The notes beneath the pieces are model-generated. The model was not told the DNA's origin. It saw nothing but the letters and a program-made list of their open reading frames with translations, and searched no databases. Below are positions 18,781 through 27,907 of a DNA stretch of 64,000 nucleotides, in pieces (the stretch's first letter is position 1; every line of letters begins with the position of its first letter). The stretch comes from Butyricimonas sp. Marseille-P3923 (lineage in GTDB: Bacteria; Bacteroidota; Bacteroidia; Bacteroidales; Marinifilaceae). The stretch spans positions 1,426,001 through 1,490,000 of the forward strand of contig NZ_FXXL01000007.1 in assembly GCF_900184685.1 (NCBI RefSeq), written 5' to 3'. Both the position numbers and the translations under genes were made by a program.

Positions 18781-20256
18781 TTAATCTTGTGGCGGCAAAG
18801 CATAGTACTCGATGCGTCCTCTCGGCGAAACAGTTGTCACAAGAACACCCTCGTTTTCGGCCGTTTTAAGTGCCCGTACCAAGTCATCCTTATCATAAAT
18901 AACCGTGTTATTAATTTTCAGAATAATATACCCTTTATCCAGCCCGATCGCTTTAAACGGACCGTTCTTGATATCGGTAATCTGCACGCCGCCGTTCAAA
19001 CCGTAACGGTAACGCGTTTCACGGCTCAGCGGTTCGACAGTTGCACCCAAAATACCCGTGTAGTTCTTATCCACGAGAGATACATCGCCATACGTGTTCT
19101 GCAATACCACGTCAAGGTCCTTCAGCTTGCCTCCCCGACTCACGGTAACTTTCACCGTGGCTCCCGGGTGGTATTTAGCCAACTGTCCCTGAAATTCCGG
19201 ACGAGTCTTCACCTCGATACCGTTAATAGCCTTAATCACGTCACCTTTCTTCATCCCGGCTTTGGCGGCTGCCCCGTCAGGGATTGCCTCGAAAACGTAA
19301 ATACCGCTCGTTTCCTCTATACCCAACTTCTTCGCCACGGAAGGTGACAATTCCTCGTTCGGCATTGAAATTCCCAGCATAGCCCGTTGTACCGTACCGA
19401 AATCTTTCAAGTCACCCACTATCTTTCTCGCTATATTCGAGGGCACCGCGAAAGCGTACCCGGAATAGGAACCCGTGGGCGATTCTATCGCCGTATTGAT
19501 ACCGATCAGTTCCCCCTTGGCATTCACCAACGCTCCCCCGCTATTACCCGGGTTCACGGCGGCATCCGTCTGCAAGAATGACTCGAGGCTCATCCGGTTT
19601 CGGTTGATACCCAATTCTCTCGCCTTGGCACTGATAATACCCGCCGTAACGGTTGAAGTCAGATTATACGGGTTACCTACCGCCAGCACCCATTCGCCCA
19701 ACTCTACGTCGTCCGAATTGGCATACTCGAGGTAAGGCAATCCGGTTGCCTCGACTTTCAACAAAGCGATATCCGTGTTCGGATCGGTACCGACAACCTG
19801 TGCCTCGTACTCCTTTTTATCATTCAAGGTCACTACAATCTTATCGCTATTATCAATCACGTGATTGTTCGTGATAATATACCCGTCTGCCGAAACGATT
19901 ACACCCGAACCTATACCCATTCTCTGGGGAGCCTCGCGTGTACGCGGTGCGTTCCCGTATATAAAATCCCAGAAAGGATTGCCTATATATTCTCGTCCCA
20001 TTTGTACCGTTTTGACATGAACAACAGCCGGAACTGTCTTTTTGGCAGCCTCCCTCAGATCGACGCTACCGGCACCTCCCGCGGGAAGCGCGGCTTCGGA
20101 AGTCAACGCCACGGGGCGCACTGCCGCCGGAGAAGCAATCTCCATTCGCGGAACCGTATTTTCACTCTCTCCATGGAAGGCGTCTATCGCCACGAAAGCG
20201 AGACAACCGCCAATGACTCCCAAGCCTAAATTCGCTAATGATTTCTTCATGGTCAT
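18781..20256 (-). CDS. degQ: Do/HtrA family periplasmic serine protease
   Basis: 491 residues from the chosen start (MTMKKSLANL). AAAGGAG lies 8 bases upstream of this ATG, which favours it over the ATG seven codons earlier. An N-terminal membrane segment or signal (LANLGLGVIGGCLAFVAIDA) precedes the trypsin-like domain with His132 (TNNHVI), Asp162 (NTDIALLKV) and Ser239 (NPGNSGGALV). Two PDZ domains follow (MLGISMP..., then YTGILGATVEPLS...). Role: periplasmic protein quality control as both protease and chaperone. It lies upstream of rpoD on the same strand. Confidence 0.93.
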   Translation of the reverse strand: MTMKKSLANLGLGVIGGCLAFVAIDAFHGESENTVPRMEIASPAAVRPVALTSEAALPAGGAGSVDLREAAKKTVPAVVHVKTVQMGREYIGNPFWDFIYGNAPRTREAPQRMGIGSGVIVSADGYIITNNHVIDNSDKIVVTLNDKKEYEAQVVGTDPNTDIALLKVEATGLPYLEYANSDDVELGEWVLAVGNPYNLTSTVTAGIISAKARELGINRNRMSLESFLQTDAAVNPGNSGGALVNAKGELIGINTAIESPTGSYSGYAFAVPSNIARKIVGDLKDFGTVQRAMLGISMPNEELSPSVAKKLGIEETSGIYVFEAIPDGAAAKAGMKKGDVIKAINGIEVKTRPEFQGQLAKYHPGATVKVTVSRGGKLKDLDVVLQNTYGDVSLVDKNYTGILGATVEPLSRETRYRYGLNGGVQITDIKNGPFKAIGLDKGYIILKINNTVIYDKDDLVRALKTAENEGVLVTTVSPRGRIEYYALPPQD

Positions 20257-20465
20257 ATCTTTATCTCCTTTATTCATTAAACGTAAATACTATTCAATTT
20301 GTTTGGATACTACAATATTAGCAATATCCTTGCCAACTCTATATTAAGAAATACTTAATTAAGATACCTTAACCTTGTTTCGCCCGCGGCGAGTTGCAAG
20401 TTACAGGTTCACAAGTTGCAAATTATTCTCATCTGTCCGATTTGTCGATTCTTTCATCATTTCAA

Positions 20466-20514
20466 TCTAAAATCTAAAATTTAAAATCTAAAATCTAAAA
20501 TCTAAAATCTAAAA
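20466..20514. repeat. Seven tandem copies of a 7-bp unit (tctaaaa)
   Basis: tctaaaa twice, tttaaaa once, then tctaaaa four times, without gaps, directly before the ftsK -7 box. Related AATC[AT]TAAATC strings occur near 23105-23140, 37085-37112 and 60681-60712. Confidence 0.85.
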
Positions 20515-20518
20515 TAGA

Positions 20519-20526
20519 TACATTTG
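20519..20526 (+). promoter_or_regulatory. Candidate -7 box of ftsK
   Basis: TACATTTG fits TAnnTTTG, 32 bp before the ftsK ATG. The expected -33 position falls in the 7-bp tandem repeat and has no TTTG. Confidence 0.4.
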
Positions 20527-20558
20527 TACCTGCGATATTCGATTAATTTCTATTCAAA

Positions 20559-23075
20559 ATGATAACACGTATAAACAGTAAAAAGAACGAAAAGACGCGC
20601 GGTTCGCTTTCCCTTGGTTTCCTCAGAGATCCCCGAACCCGTGTAGTTGTAGGGTTGATATTCATGTTATTTTCCGTCTATCTTTTCGTGTCACTCGCGG
20701 GCTTTTTCTTCACGGGGGGCATGGATCAAAGCCTGATAGACAAAGAAACGCGGGAACTCGTCACGAATCCCGATATTGTCGTGGGGAATCCCGGCAGGAA
20801 GCTGGGAGCTTATCTCTCCGACTTGCTCGTGAACCGCTGGTTCGGCGTGTCTTCATTTATATTCTGCTACCTGCTGTTTATCATCGGTCTGGGCATCATG
20901 GGACGTCCGTTGAAAAGCCTCGGGAAGAAAATCCTCCTTAGCTTCGTGCTTGTCATCTGGATCTCCTTATTACTAGGATATATCTTCAATTTCGTTCCAT
21001 CCGGTTATGTCTTCCCCGGCGGGGCACACGGTTATTTCGTGTGTTTCTGGTTAAATTCGTTTATCGGTGAAATCGGGACTCTTTTCCTTTTACTGGTATC
21101 GTTTGCCGTTATCCTGTTCTTCGGGTTTGAAAATGCCTTTAATAAATGCGTGACAATGGTCAAGGCTTATTTCGCCCGCAAGGCACAACGCAAAGAAGAG
21201 AGAAGGATGGCCAGAGAGGCCGCGGCAGCCCAACGGGAAATGGAAACAGAACAGCCGGAAAACGAAACCGAGGACATAAACTTGTCACCGGAAAATGAAA
21301 TCATCACGGAAGCCCCGACAGAAGACGAGTTCTATTCTTATGTCACGGAAAAAGAGCCCATCGAAGAGGACGACACGGAAGAAATCACCTCTCTTGTAAC
21401 CGTCAACAATCAAGTGGAATTACCGCTGAACGACGAAGACCGCGAGGACATCAGGCAAGACACGGAAACGATTACCCCACCGGCGACCGACGATATCGAA
21501 TTAACCGTCATGGCGGACAAACTGGAAGAGCAATTGACCAAAAACCTAATGCCGGACACGGAATACGATCCGACATTGGATTTATCCAATTACCAGTACC
21601 CGCCACTGGATTTGCTGGAAGAATATGCCTCCAATGCCTCCAAGGTAACCGCCGAAGAACTGGAAGAGAACAAGAACACCATTGTCGAAACCTTACGGCA
21701 ATATAAAATAGAAATCACTAAAATCAAGGCAACAATCGGTCCCACGGTTACTCTCTACGAGATTGTACCCGCCCCCGGTATCAAGATCTCCAAAATCAAA
21801 AACCTTGAAGATGACATCGCCTTAAGTTTGGCGGCATTAGGTATTCGCATTATCGCCCCGATCCCCGGGGCGGGAACAATCGGCATCGAGGTTCCCAACC
21901 AAAAGCCGGAAATCGTTTCCATGCGAGGTGTTATCGCTTCCAAGAAGTTCCAAGAATCTAAATACGCCCTTCCCGTCGCCTTAGGCCGTACCATCTCGAA
22001 CGAGCCTTATACTTTCGACTTGGCTAAAATGCCCCATCTTTTGGTTGCCGGGGCAACGGGACAAGGTAAATCCGTCGGCTTGAACGCGATTATCACCTCG
22101 TTATTATACAAAAAACACCCGTCACAATTGAAGTTTGTCATGGTAGACCCGAAAAAAGTAGAGTTAAGCATCTACTCGGTCATCGAGAAACATTTTCTTG
22201 CCAAACTCCCGGACGCAGAAGAAGCTATCATCACGGACAACGACAAGGTGGTCGCCACGCTCAACTCGTTGTGTATCGAGATGGACAGCCGTTACGACTT
22301 GTTGAAACTGGCTCACGTGAGAAATATCAAGGAATACAACGAGAAGTTCGTGAAACGGCAACTGAACCCGAACAACGGACACCGCTATCTACCTTATATC
22401 GTGGTCGTGGTCGACGAGTTTGCCGACTTGATCATGACCGCCGGAAAAGAGGTGGAACAACCGATTGCCCGTATAGCACAATTAGCCCGTGCCGTGGGAA
22501 TACACATGATCATCGCCACGCAACGTCCCTCGACAAATATCATCACGGGTGTGATCAAGGCAAACTTCCCCGCGCGTGTAGCCTTTAAGGTTGCCTCCAT
22601 GATAGACTCGCGCACGATTCTCGACTCACCGGGAGCGAACCAACTTATCGGTCGGGGAGATATGTTGATCTCCAAGGATAGCGAGATGGTACGCGTGCAA
22701 TGTGCTTTTGTCGACACACCGGAAGTGGATGCTGTCACGAAATTTATCGCCGACCAACAGGGATACCCGGAAGCCTACATGCTTCCCGAGTACGTTTCCG
22801 ACACGGAGAACGGTGTCAACAGTGACGTAGATCTAGGCATGAAAGACCCCTTGTTCGAGGAAGCTGCCCGTCTGGTTGTGAACACACAGCAAGGCTCGAC
22901 TTCATCCATACAGCGTCGTTTCTCTATCGGCTACAACCGTGCCGGACGAATTATCGACCAACTGGAAGCCGCCGGAATCGTGGGACCGTTCGAAGGCAGT
23001 AAAGCCCGTCAAGTACTGATTCCCGACGAGTACAGTCTGGAACATATACTTAAAACCGTCCAAGAACAGTTTTAA
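20559..23075 (+). CDS. ftsK: DNA translocase FtsK
   Basis: 838 residues. The N-terminus has about four membrane segments between residues 28 and 190 (VVVGLIFMLFSVYLFVSLAG, ILLSFVLVIWISLLLGYIF). An acidic linker (about 210-330) is followed by the alpha/beta motor with Walker A GATGQGKS (498-505), the Walker B region (YIVVVVDEFADLIM) and a C-terminal gamma winged helix (SIQRRFSIGYNRAGRIIDQL). It is a division-septum DNA pump that moves chromosome dimers toward XerCD recombination. The linker is short compared with the E. coli protein, as is usual outside Proteobacteria. Confidence 0.95.
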   Translation: MITRINSKKNEKTRGSLSLGFLRDPRTRVVVGLIFMLFSVYLFVSLAGFFFTGGMDQSLIDKETRELVTNPDIVVGNPGRKLGAYLSDLLVNRWFGVSSFIFCYLLFIIGLGIMGRPLKSLGKKILLSFVLVIWISLLLGYIFNFVPSGYVFPGGAHGYFVCFWLNSFIGEIGTLFLLLVSFAVILFFGFENAFNKCVTMVKAYFARKAQRKEERRMAREAAAAQREMETEQPENETEDINLSPENEIITEAPTEDEFYSYVTEKEPIEEDDTEEITSLVTVNNQVELPLNDEDREDIRQDTETITPPATDDIELTVMADKLEEQLTKNLMPDTEYDPTLDLSNYQYPPLDLLEEYASNASKVTAEELEENKNTIVETLRQYKIEITKIKATIGPTVTLYEIVPAPGIKISKIKNLEDDIALSLAALGIRIIAPIPGAGTIGIEVPNQKPEIVSMRGVIASKKFQESKYALPVALGRTISNEPYTFDLAKMPHLLVAGATGQGKSVGLNAIITSLLYKKHPSQLKFVMVDPKKVELSIYSVIEKHFLAKLPDAEEAIITDNDKVVATLNSLCIEMDSRYDLLKLAHVRNIKEYNEKFVKRQLNPNNGHRYLPYIVVVVDEFADLIMTAGKEVEQPIARIAQLARAVGIHMIIATQRPSTNIITGVIKANFPARVAFKVASMIDSRTILDSPGANQLIGRGDMLISKDSEMVRVQCAFVDTPEVDAVTKFIADQQGYPEAYMLPEYVSDTENGVNSDVDLGMKDPLFEEAARLVVNTQQGSTSSIQRRFSIGYNRAGRIIDQLEAAGIVGPFEGSKARQVLIPDEYSLEHILKTVQEQF

Positions 23076-23144
23076 AAAATACTCCAAAGGGGGGAGGGAG
23101 TTTTAATCATAAATCCAAAATCATAAATCTAAAATTAATCAGTT

Positions 23145-24077
23145 ATGTTTTTAGAGAAAGCGTACAGAGGAAACAACAAATGGTATTTTTACCTGCTCAC
23201 GTTGATTATCGTTTTCGCGGCAGTGCAATTGGCATCCTTACCGCTCGCGTTGTATTACATTCTTAAAGACCCGCAAGCGGCCTTATCGGGAAATGCCAAT
23301 AACCTGTTAGCCATCACGAACACGAACCTCGGGTTAGCTCTCATGCTGTTTACTTTCACGGCGGGAGTTATCGCTCTACTTCTTTGCGTGAAGTGGCTTC
23401 ATCACAAACAACCCTTGGATATTCTCACGGGACGCAACCGCTTTGATATAAAACGTTCTCTTTTCGGCGCCTTGATCTGGGGGATACTGTCGTTCGTGTT
23501 ATTGGGAGCGCAATACGGTTTCGGTGATACCTCCAACTTGGTTTTCCAATTCGAACCGTTCAATTTCTTCATGATGTGCATCGTAATCCTGATATTCATA
23601 CCCTTTCAAGTCGCCTTTGAAGAATTTATCTTCCGGGGGTACCTCATGCAAGGCAGCGTGCTACTTTTCAAATACAGGTGGGTAGCCTTACTAATCACGG
23701 GTTGCATATTCGGACTGCTTCATGCCAGCAATCCCGAGGTGGAACGTTTCGGGTTCTGGGTAGCCATGCCGCAATATATCCTCATGGGACTGATTCTGGG
23801 ATTCGTGGCCATCATGGACGACGGTCTTGAACTCGCCTTGGGATTACATTTATCAAACAATGTCATTTCATCCATCGTCGTAACGCACGAATCTTCCGCC
23901 CTGCAAACTCACGCCTTGTTCCGGGATATCAACCCACAAGCCTCGCACATGGATACCCTCGTGATGCTCGCGTGCGGAATCATTTTCATTTGGGTATGTA
24001 ACCGGAAATATAAATTCCTCACGAAAATCAACCTGTGGGGAAAAGTGGAGCAACCGGATGAATCTTTCGACTCTTAA
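23145..24077 (+). CDS. CPBP family intramembrane glutamic protease
   Basis: 310 residues with about eight membrane segments. CPBP motifs are present: EEFIFRGYL with Glu159, Glu160 and Arg164, His193 in GLLHASN, and His235 in GLHLSNN. The family (CAAX protease / bacteriocin-processing, Abi) cleaves within membranes; the substrate here is unknown. It follows ftsK by 69 bp on the same strand with AATCATAAATC repeats in the gap. Confidence 0.88.
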   Translation: MFLEKAYRGNNKWYFYLLTLIIVFAAVQLASLPLALYYILKDPQAALSGNANNLLAITNTNLGLALMLFTFTAGVIALLLCVKWLHHKQPLDILTGRNRFDIKRSLFGALIWGILSFVLLGAQYGFGDTSNLVFQFEPFNFFMMCIVILIFIPFQVAFEEFIFRGYLMQGSVLLFKYRWVALLITGCIFGLLHASNPEVERFGFWVAMPQYILMGLILGFVAIMDDGLELALGLHLSNNVISSIVVTHESSALQTHALFRDINPQASHMDTLVMLACGIIFIWVCNRKYKFLTKINLWGKVEQPDESFDS

Positions 24078-24125
24078 AATTTTCTTAATACTAGAGAGGG
24101 ATTGATTACATTGCCAATAAAATAG

Positions 24126-24133
24126 TATCTTTG
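24126..24133 (+). promoter_or_regulatory. Candidate -7 box of the C1 peptidase gene
   Basis: TATCTTTG matches TAnnTTTG exactly, 57 bp before the ATG. An ATTG lies 21 bases upstream at 24101-24104. Confidence 0.5.
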
Positions 24134-24190
24134 GCAGCGTTCAAAAAATAGAAATAATTAATTAATCAAATAAATCGAAGCTTCAACAAA

Positions 24191-25396
24191 ATGAGAAAAA
24201 TTACATCATTCATGTTTGTTTTCGTCTTTGCATTATCTTTCTTGGGTAACGCGCAAAACACGAAACAAGACCAACCGAAAGGATATCAATTCACGGATAT
24301 CAAAAGATTACCGACAACTTCAGTAAAAGATCAAGCTCGTGCAGGTACTTGCTGGTCATGGTCAGGAATTTCTTTCTTCGAGTCTGAAATGATTCGCATG
24401 GGTAAAGAGCCTATCGATCTTTCTGCCATGTACATCGTAAGACACGCGTATAGCGACAAGGCCGACAAATTCGTTCGCTTGCATGGTAACATGAACTTTG
24501 CCGTGGGTGGAGCTTTTTGCGACGTGATGCACGTGATCAAAAATTACGGTATCGTTCCGATGGACGTGTACATGGGATTGAATTACGGCGAACCGAATCA
24601 CGCTTTCGGTGAAATCGACGACGTTCTTGCCGGATATATCAATGCCGTGATCAAAAATTCAAACAAAAAATTGAGTACCGCGTGGAAAAACGGATATGAA
24701 GGTATTTTGGACGCGTATCTCGGTCCGGAACCTGAAAAATTCGAATACAAAGGAAAAGAATATACCCCGAGAACCTTCGCTGACGAGGTAGTAGGTTTGA
24801 ACATGGACGACTACGTGAGCTTGACTTCATTCACTCACCACCCGTTCTATACCCAATTCGCTATCGAAGTACCCGACAACTGGTTGTGGGGATTGTCATA
24901 CAACTTGCCGTTGGATGAACTAATCAAAGTTATGGACAACGCTATCGATAACGGGTACACTTTCGCGTGGGCTTCCGACGTGAGCGAGAAAGGATTCCAA
25001 ACCGTTAACCCGGGAGTTGCCGTAGTACCGACCAACGACACGAAAGAGATGAGCGGTGCCGAGATTGCCAAATGGGAAGCTATGCCTAAAGGACAACAAA
25101 CGGCAGACGCGTTCAAACAAGGACCTGCCCCGGAAAAAGAAATCACCCAAGAATTAAGACAAAAAGAGTTCGACAACTATCTGACGACGGATGACCACGG
25201 TATGCACGTGATCGGTAAGGCAAAAGATCAAAACGGTACAGTTTACTTTATCGTAAAGAACTCTTGGAACAAGTACAATAAATTCGGGGGATATTTCTAC
25301 GCTTCTTATCCTTTCATGAAATACAAAACGATGAACATCATCGTGCATAAAAACTCTATTCCGAAGGATATTAAAAAGAAACTTGGAATTAAATAA
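24191..25396 (+). CDS. Secreted C1B-like cysteine peptidase (bleomycin hydrolase/PepC type)
   Basis: 401 residues with a cleavable signal peptide (MRKITSFMFVFVFALSFLGNA). Papain-like residues are visible: Gln48 and Cys54 in DQARAGTCWSWS, His336 in DDHGMHVIG, and an Asn in VKNSWNK. Overall similarity is to the bleomycin hydrolase / aminopeptidase C group, which is normally cytoplasmic, so the signal peptide points to a periplasmic or secreted aminopeptidase. It is a single gene with its own -7 box and a strong terminator. Confidence 0.88.
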   Translation: MRKITSFMFVFVFALSFLGNAQNTKQDQPKGYQFTDIKRLPTTSVKDQARAGTCWSWSGISFFESEMIRMGKEPIDLSAMYIVRHAYSDKADKFVRLHGNMNFAVGGAFCDVMHVIKNYGIVPMDVYMGLNYGEPNHAFGEIDDVLAGYINAVIKNSNKKLSTAWKNGYEGILDAYLGPEPEKFEYKGKEYTPRTFADEVVGLNMDDYVSLTSFTHHPFYTQFAIEVPDNWLWGLSYNLPLDELIKVMDNAIDNGYTFAWASDVSEKGFQTVNPGVAVVPTNDTKEMSGAEIAKWEAMPKGQQTADAFKQGPAPEKEITQELRQKEFDNYLTTDDHGMHVIGKAKDQNGTVYFIVKNSWNKYNKFGGYFYASYPFMKYKTMNIIVHKNSIPKDIKKKLGIK

Positions 25397-25430
25397 ATCC
25401 TTTCTATCACACGGTAGAGAAAACCTATAA

Positions 25431-25469
25431 AAAAAAGGCTGTCATCCCTAGTGATTGACAGCCTTTTTT
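25431..25469. terminator. Strong symmetrical terminator after the C1 peptidase gene
   Basis: Perfect 14-bp stem aaaaaaggctgtca / tgacagcctttttt with an 11-base loop. The T run follows on the plus strand and the A run mirrors it, so it can work in both directions. Confidence 0.85.
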
Positions 25470-25516
25470 CATATTTTCGCGAAAATCAAAGTAAATCACA
25501 TAAATTAAAATATACT

Positions 25517-26713
25517 ATGAATTTAGCAAGAGAGATCAAGAAAGACATTTATTGGATTGGAGTCAATGACCGTAGAACTCATATTTTCGAGAATTATTGG
25601 CCTATTCCCAAAGGTGTCGCTTACAACTCCTATATTATCGTGGATGAAAAAGTGGTTGTTATCGACACGATCGAAAGAAGCAAAATGGACGATTACGTCG
25701 AGAATATCGAGCAACTCCTTAACGGGCGGAAAGTGGATTATCTGGTGATAAACCACATGGAACCTGACCACACGGGAGCTATCAAAGCCCTGTTATGCTG
25801 CTACCCGGACGTGAAAATCATCGGCAACGCGAAAACGTTCCCCATGCTGAAAAACTTCTATGGCGTACACGAGAATCTTATAGAGGTAAAAGAAGGTGAC
25901 TCTCTTGATTTGGGCAAACACAAACTGAACTTCTACATGGCGCCCATGCTCCATTGGCCGGAAACAATGGTAACTTTCGAATCCACGGAAGGTATCTTGT
26001 TCAGTGGCGATATTTTCGGGGCATTCGGAACTCTTGACGGCGGTATCTTTGACGATGAACTGGATTTGGATTACCTTGAAGAAGAAATTAGCCGTTATTA
26101 CTCCAACATCGTCGGTAAATACGGTCAACCCGCACAGACTGCCTTAAAGAAACTGGGCGGACTTCCTATCAACATGGTTTGTGCCACCCACGGTCCCATC
26201 CGCCGTTCGCATATTGCAGAAATTGTAGCCAAATACGACAAGTGGAGCAAATATGAAACAGACAAAGGTGTTGTTATCGTCTTCAGTTCCATGTACGGGA
26301 ATACCGAAAAGATGGCGGATGTCATCGCCCGTTTCCTCGCGGAGAGAGGTATCAAGAAAATCCGTATCCATGACGCTTCCAAAACACACCCGTCATATAT
26401 TATCAACGATATTTTCCGTTATCGCGGGGTAATCTTCGGAAGTTGCGCGTATAACGGCAACGCTTTCCCGACAATGGAAACCCTTTTGACGGAACTCGAA
26501 CACATGGGCGTGAAAAACCATGTAACGGCATTCTTCGCCGGAAAAGCATGGGCAGGCGGTGCAATGCCCCGTTTCAACCAGTTCGCCGAAAAGATCAAAT
26601 GGGAAGTAGTCGCTCCCGCTTGTGAAGCATGCGGCTCCCCGAAAGACGATGATCTCGAAACTTGCCGCAATATCGCTTACGCGATGGCTGACAAGTTGGA
26701 CGAGCTTTATTAA
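25517..26713 (+). CDS. FprA family A-type flavodiiron protein
   Basis: 398 residues from the start MNLAREIKKD; the frame is open 22 codons further upstream but that stretch overlaps the terminator at 25431-25469. The N-terminal metallo-beta-lactamase domain has diiron ligands HMEPDH (His80, Glu82, Asp84, His85), HWPETM, GDIFG and THGPIRR. The C-terminal flavodoxin domain begins around VVIVFSSMYGNTEKMAD and binds FMN. Such proteins reduce O2 to water or NO to N2O, protecting anaerobes. No fused rubredoxin domain is present, so an external electron donor is needed. Confidence 0.93.
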   Translation: MNLAREIKKDIYWIGVNDRRTHIFENYWPIPKGVAYNSYIIVDEKVVVIDTIERSKMDDYVENIEQLLNGRKVDYLVINHMEPDHTGAIKALLCCYPDVKIIGNAKTFPMLKNFYGVHENLIEVKEGDSLDLGKHKLNFYMAPMLHWPETMVTFESTEGILFSGDIFGAFGTLDGGIFDDELDLDYLEEEISRYYSNIVGKYGQPAQTALKKLGGLPINMVCATHGPIRRSHIAEIVAKYDKWSKYETDKGVVIVFSSMYGNTEKMADVIARFLAERGIKKIRIHDASKTHPSYIINDIFRYRGVIFGSCAYNGNAFPTMETLLTELEHMGVKNHVTAFFAGKAWAGGAMPRFNQFAEKIKWEVVAPACEACGSPKDDDLETCRNIAYAMADKLDELY

Positions 26714-26718
26714 AAGAC

Positions 26719-26745
26719 GAGTAGCCCATGAGCTACTCCTTTTTG
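26719..26745 (+). terminator. Terminator of the flavodiiron gene
   Basis: Stem gagtagc / gctactc with loop ccatga, followed by a T run, directly after the stop codon. Confidence 0.7.
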
Positions 26746-26783
26746 CTACCTTCTTCCACGTTTCCCTATACCAAGAACGTAGC

Positions 26784-26849
26784 ATCTTCGAAGCATGAAC
26801 GTAGCAAAGACGCTCGGGAGCGTTTTTGCTACGTTTTTGCTTCGAAGAT
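26784..26849. repeat. 66-nt nested hairpin between convergent genes
   Basis: Outer arms atcttcgaagca / tgcttcgaagat, then acgtagcaaa / tttgctacgt, then cgctc / gagcg around a short loop. The 3-base interruptions (tga, ttt) face each other. It lies between the flavodiiron gene (+) and the dlt-like operon end (-), so it could be a bidirectional terminator or a small mobile palindrome. Confidence 0.8.
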
Positions 26850-26882
26850 AAAAAGATTATGCTGGCGAGCAATCGTCACCAA

Positions 26883-27905
26883 TCATTGGACAATCCCTAT
26901 TGTATCCCTTTTCCCGTACATCGCTTCGAGAATCTTTCTTCCCAGCAAGGGACGATAATGTCCTTTCTCGTAATAATTGTGAACATCTGAAGTAAATTCG
27001 TTCACCCCGGAGAAGTCAAACACGTTCGCTGCACCGAATATATCTTGCAGTTGTTTCAAATCGCTCGGGTTCAATCGGACTTGGTCATATTTCGGGTTGA
27101 TTAATATCTTGCAATTCGTACTGTATTTCACGAAAATATCCCTCATCTCCGAAAGCATATCAAATTGTTTTTTCATGATAATCGGCGGAGAAACTTTCCG
27201 TACCGTATCCCGCTCGGGAAATTCTTTCTTGTGTCTTTCCCAGTACAACTCACCATAATCCGCTATCTCCTTTTCCCGCGGATTGTACACGTCATTCGAC
27301 CTGCAATTCCGTTCCACCTCTTCCCTGTTGATCACTCCTCTCATGTAACGTTTATACCGTCCGGTAACACGATAATCCACGTAAGGCACCCAAAAATCCG
27401 GATTAAAAAACGTTTGCAAGAAACACATCTGAAACTCCCAGTTACTTTGCCCCGTCACTTCCGGGTGCAGGACATGGGTGGATATATTACCTATTTGTGT
27501 TTGTTTCAATGTCGCGTAATCCAACAGGATAATCATATTCGCGATAGAATCCTGCACCGCATCCAACGCCCGCACTTTTCTATATATATTCCCCAATCGC
27601 TCGGCACTACCGTAAAGACGGATAGCACGCCCTCCCGGTATATACTTCTCCCAATCCTTGGCTTGAAAAGCCATCGTGCAGGAGTTCCCTAAAAGGAAAG
27701 AATTATATTTCACGGAATCCCTTTGCATCCGGTAATATTGCCATCCCACGTATCCCTCGTTCACCGCCACCGGGGATTTATAATAATCTTTATACTCGTG
27801 CAAGACCTCGAAGGGATCGTCATAGAAATACAATCCCAATAAAGTAAGAAAGGGCAAAATCAGCAATACACATTTCAACAAAAATAAGGCAAACGTCTTC
27901 TTCAT
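26883..27905 (-). CDS. Membrane-anchored partner of the MBOAT (DltD/AlgX-like position)
   Basis: 340 residues with one N-terminal membrane segment (LLKCVLLILPFLTLLGLYFY). The rest is predicted extracytoplasmic. YNSFLLGNSCTMAF could hold an SGNH-type nucleophile (Gly-Asn-Ser), and EFTSDVHNYYEKGHYRP near the end could supply the Asp/His pair. Its place directly after an MBOAT gene (2-bp gap) matches DltD- or AlgX/J-like accessory proteins that complete acyl transfer outside the membrane. Assignment to the SGNH fold is tentative. Confidence 0.6.
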   Translation of the reverse strand: MKKTFALFLLKCVLLILPFLTLLGLYFYDDPFEVLHEYKDYYKSPVAVNEGYVGWQYYRMQRDSVKYNSFLLGNSCTMAFQAKDWEKYIPGGRAIRLYGSAERLGNIYRKVRALDAVQDSIANMIILLDYATLKQTQIGNISTHVLHPEVTGQSNWEFQMCFLQTFFNPDFWVPYVDYRVTGRYKRYMRGVINREEVERNCRSNDVYNPREKEIADYGELYWERHKKEFPERDTVRKVSPPIIMKKQFDMLSEMRDIFVKYSTNCKILINPKYDQVRLNPSDLKQLQDIFGAANVFDFSGVNEFTSDVHNYYEKGHYRPLLGRKILEAMYGKRDTIGIVQ

Positions 27906-27907
27906 GG

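Noticed and set aside
20466-20514. CRISPR-like array
   Set aside because: The units are 7 bp and directly joined, with no spacers and no cas genes.
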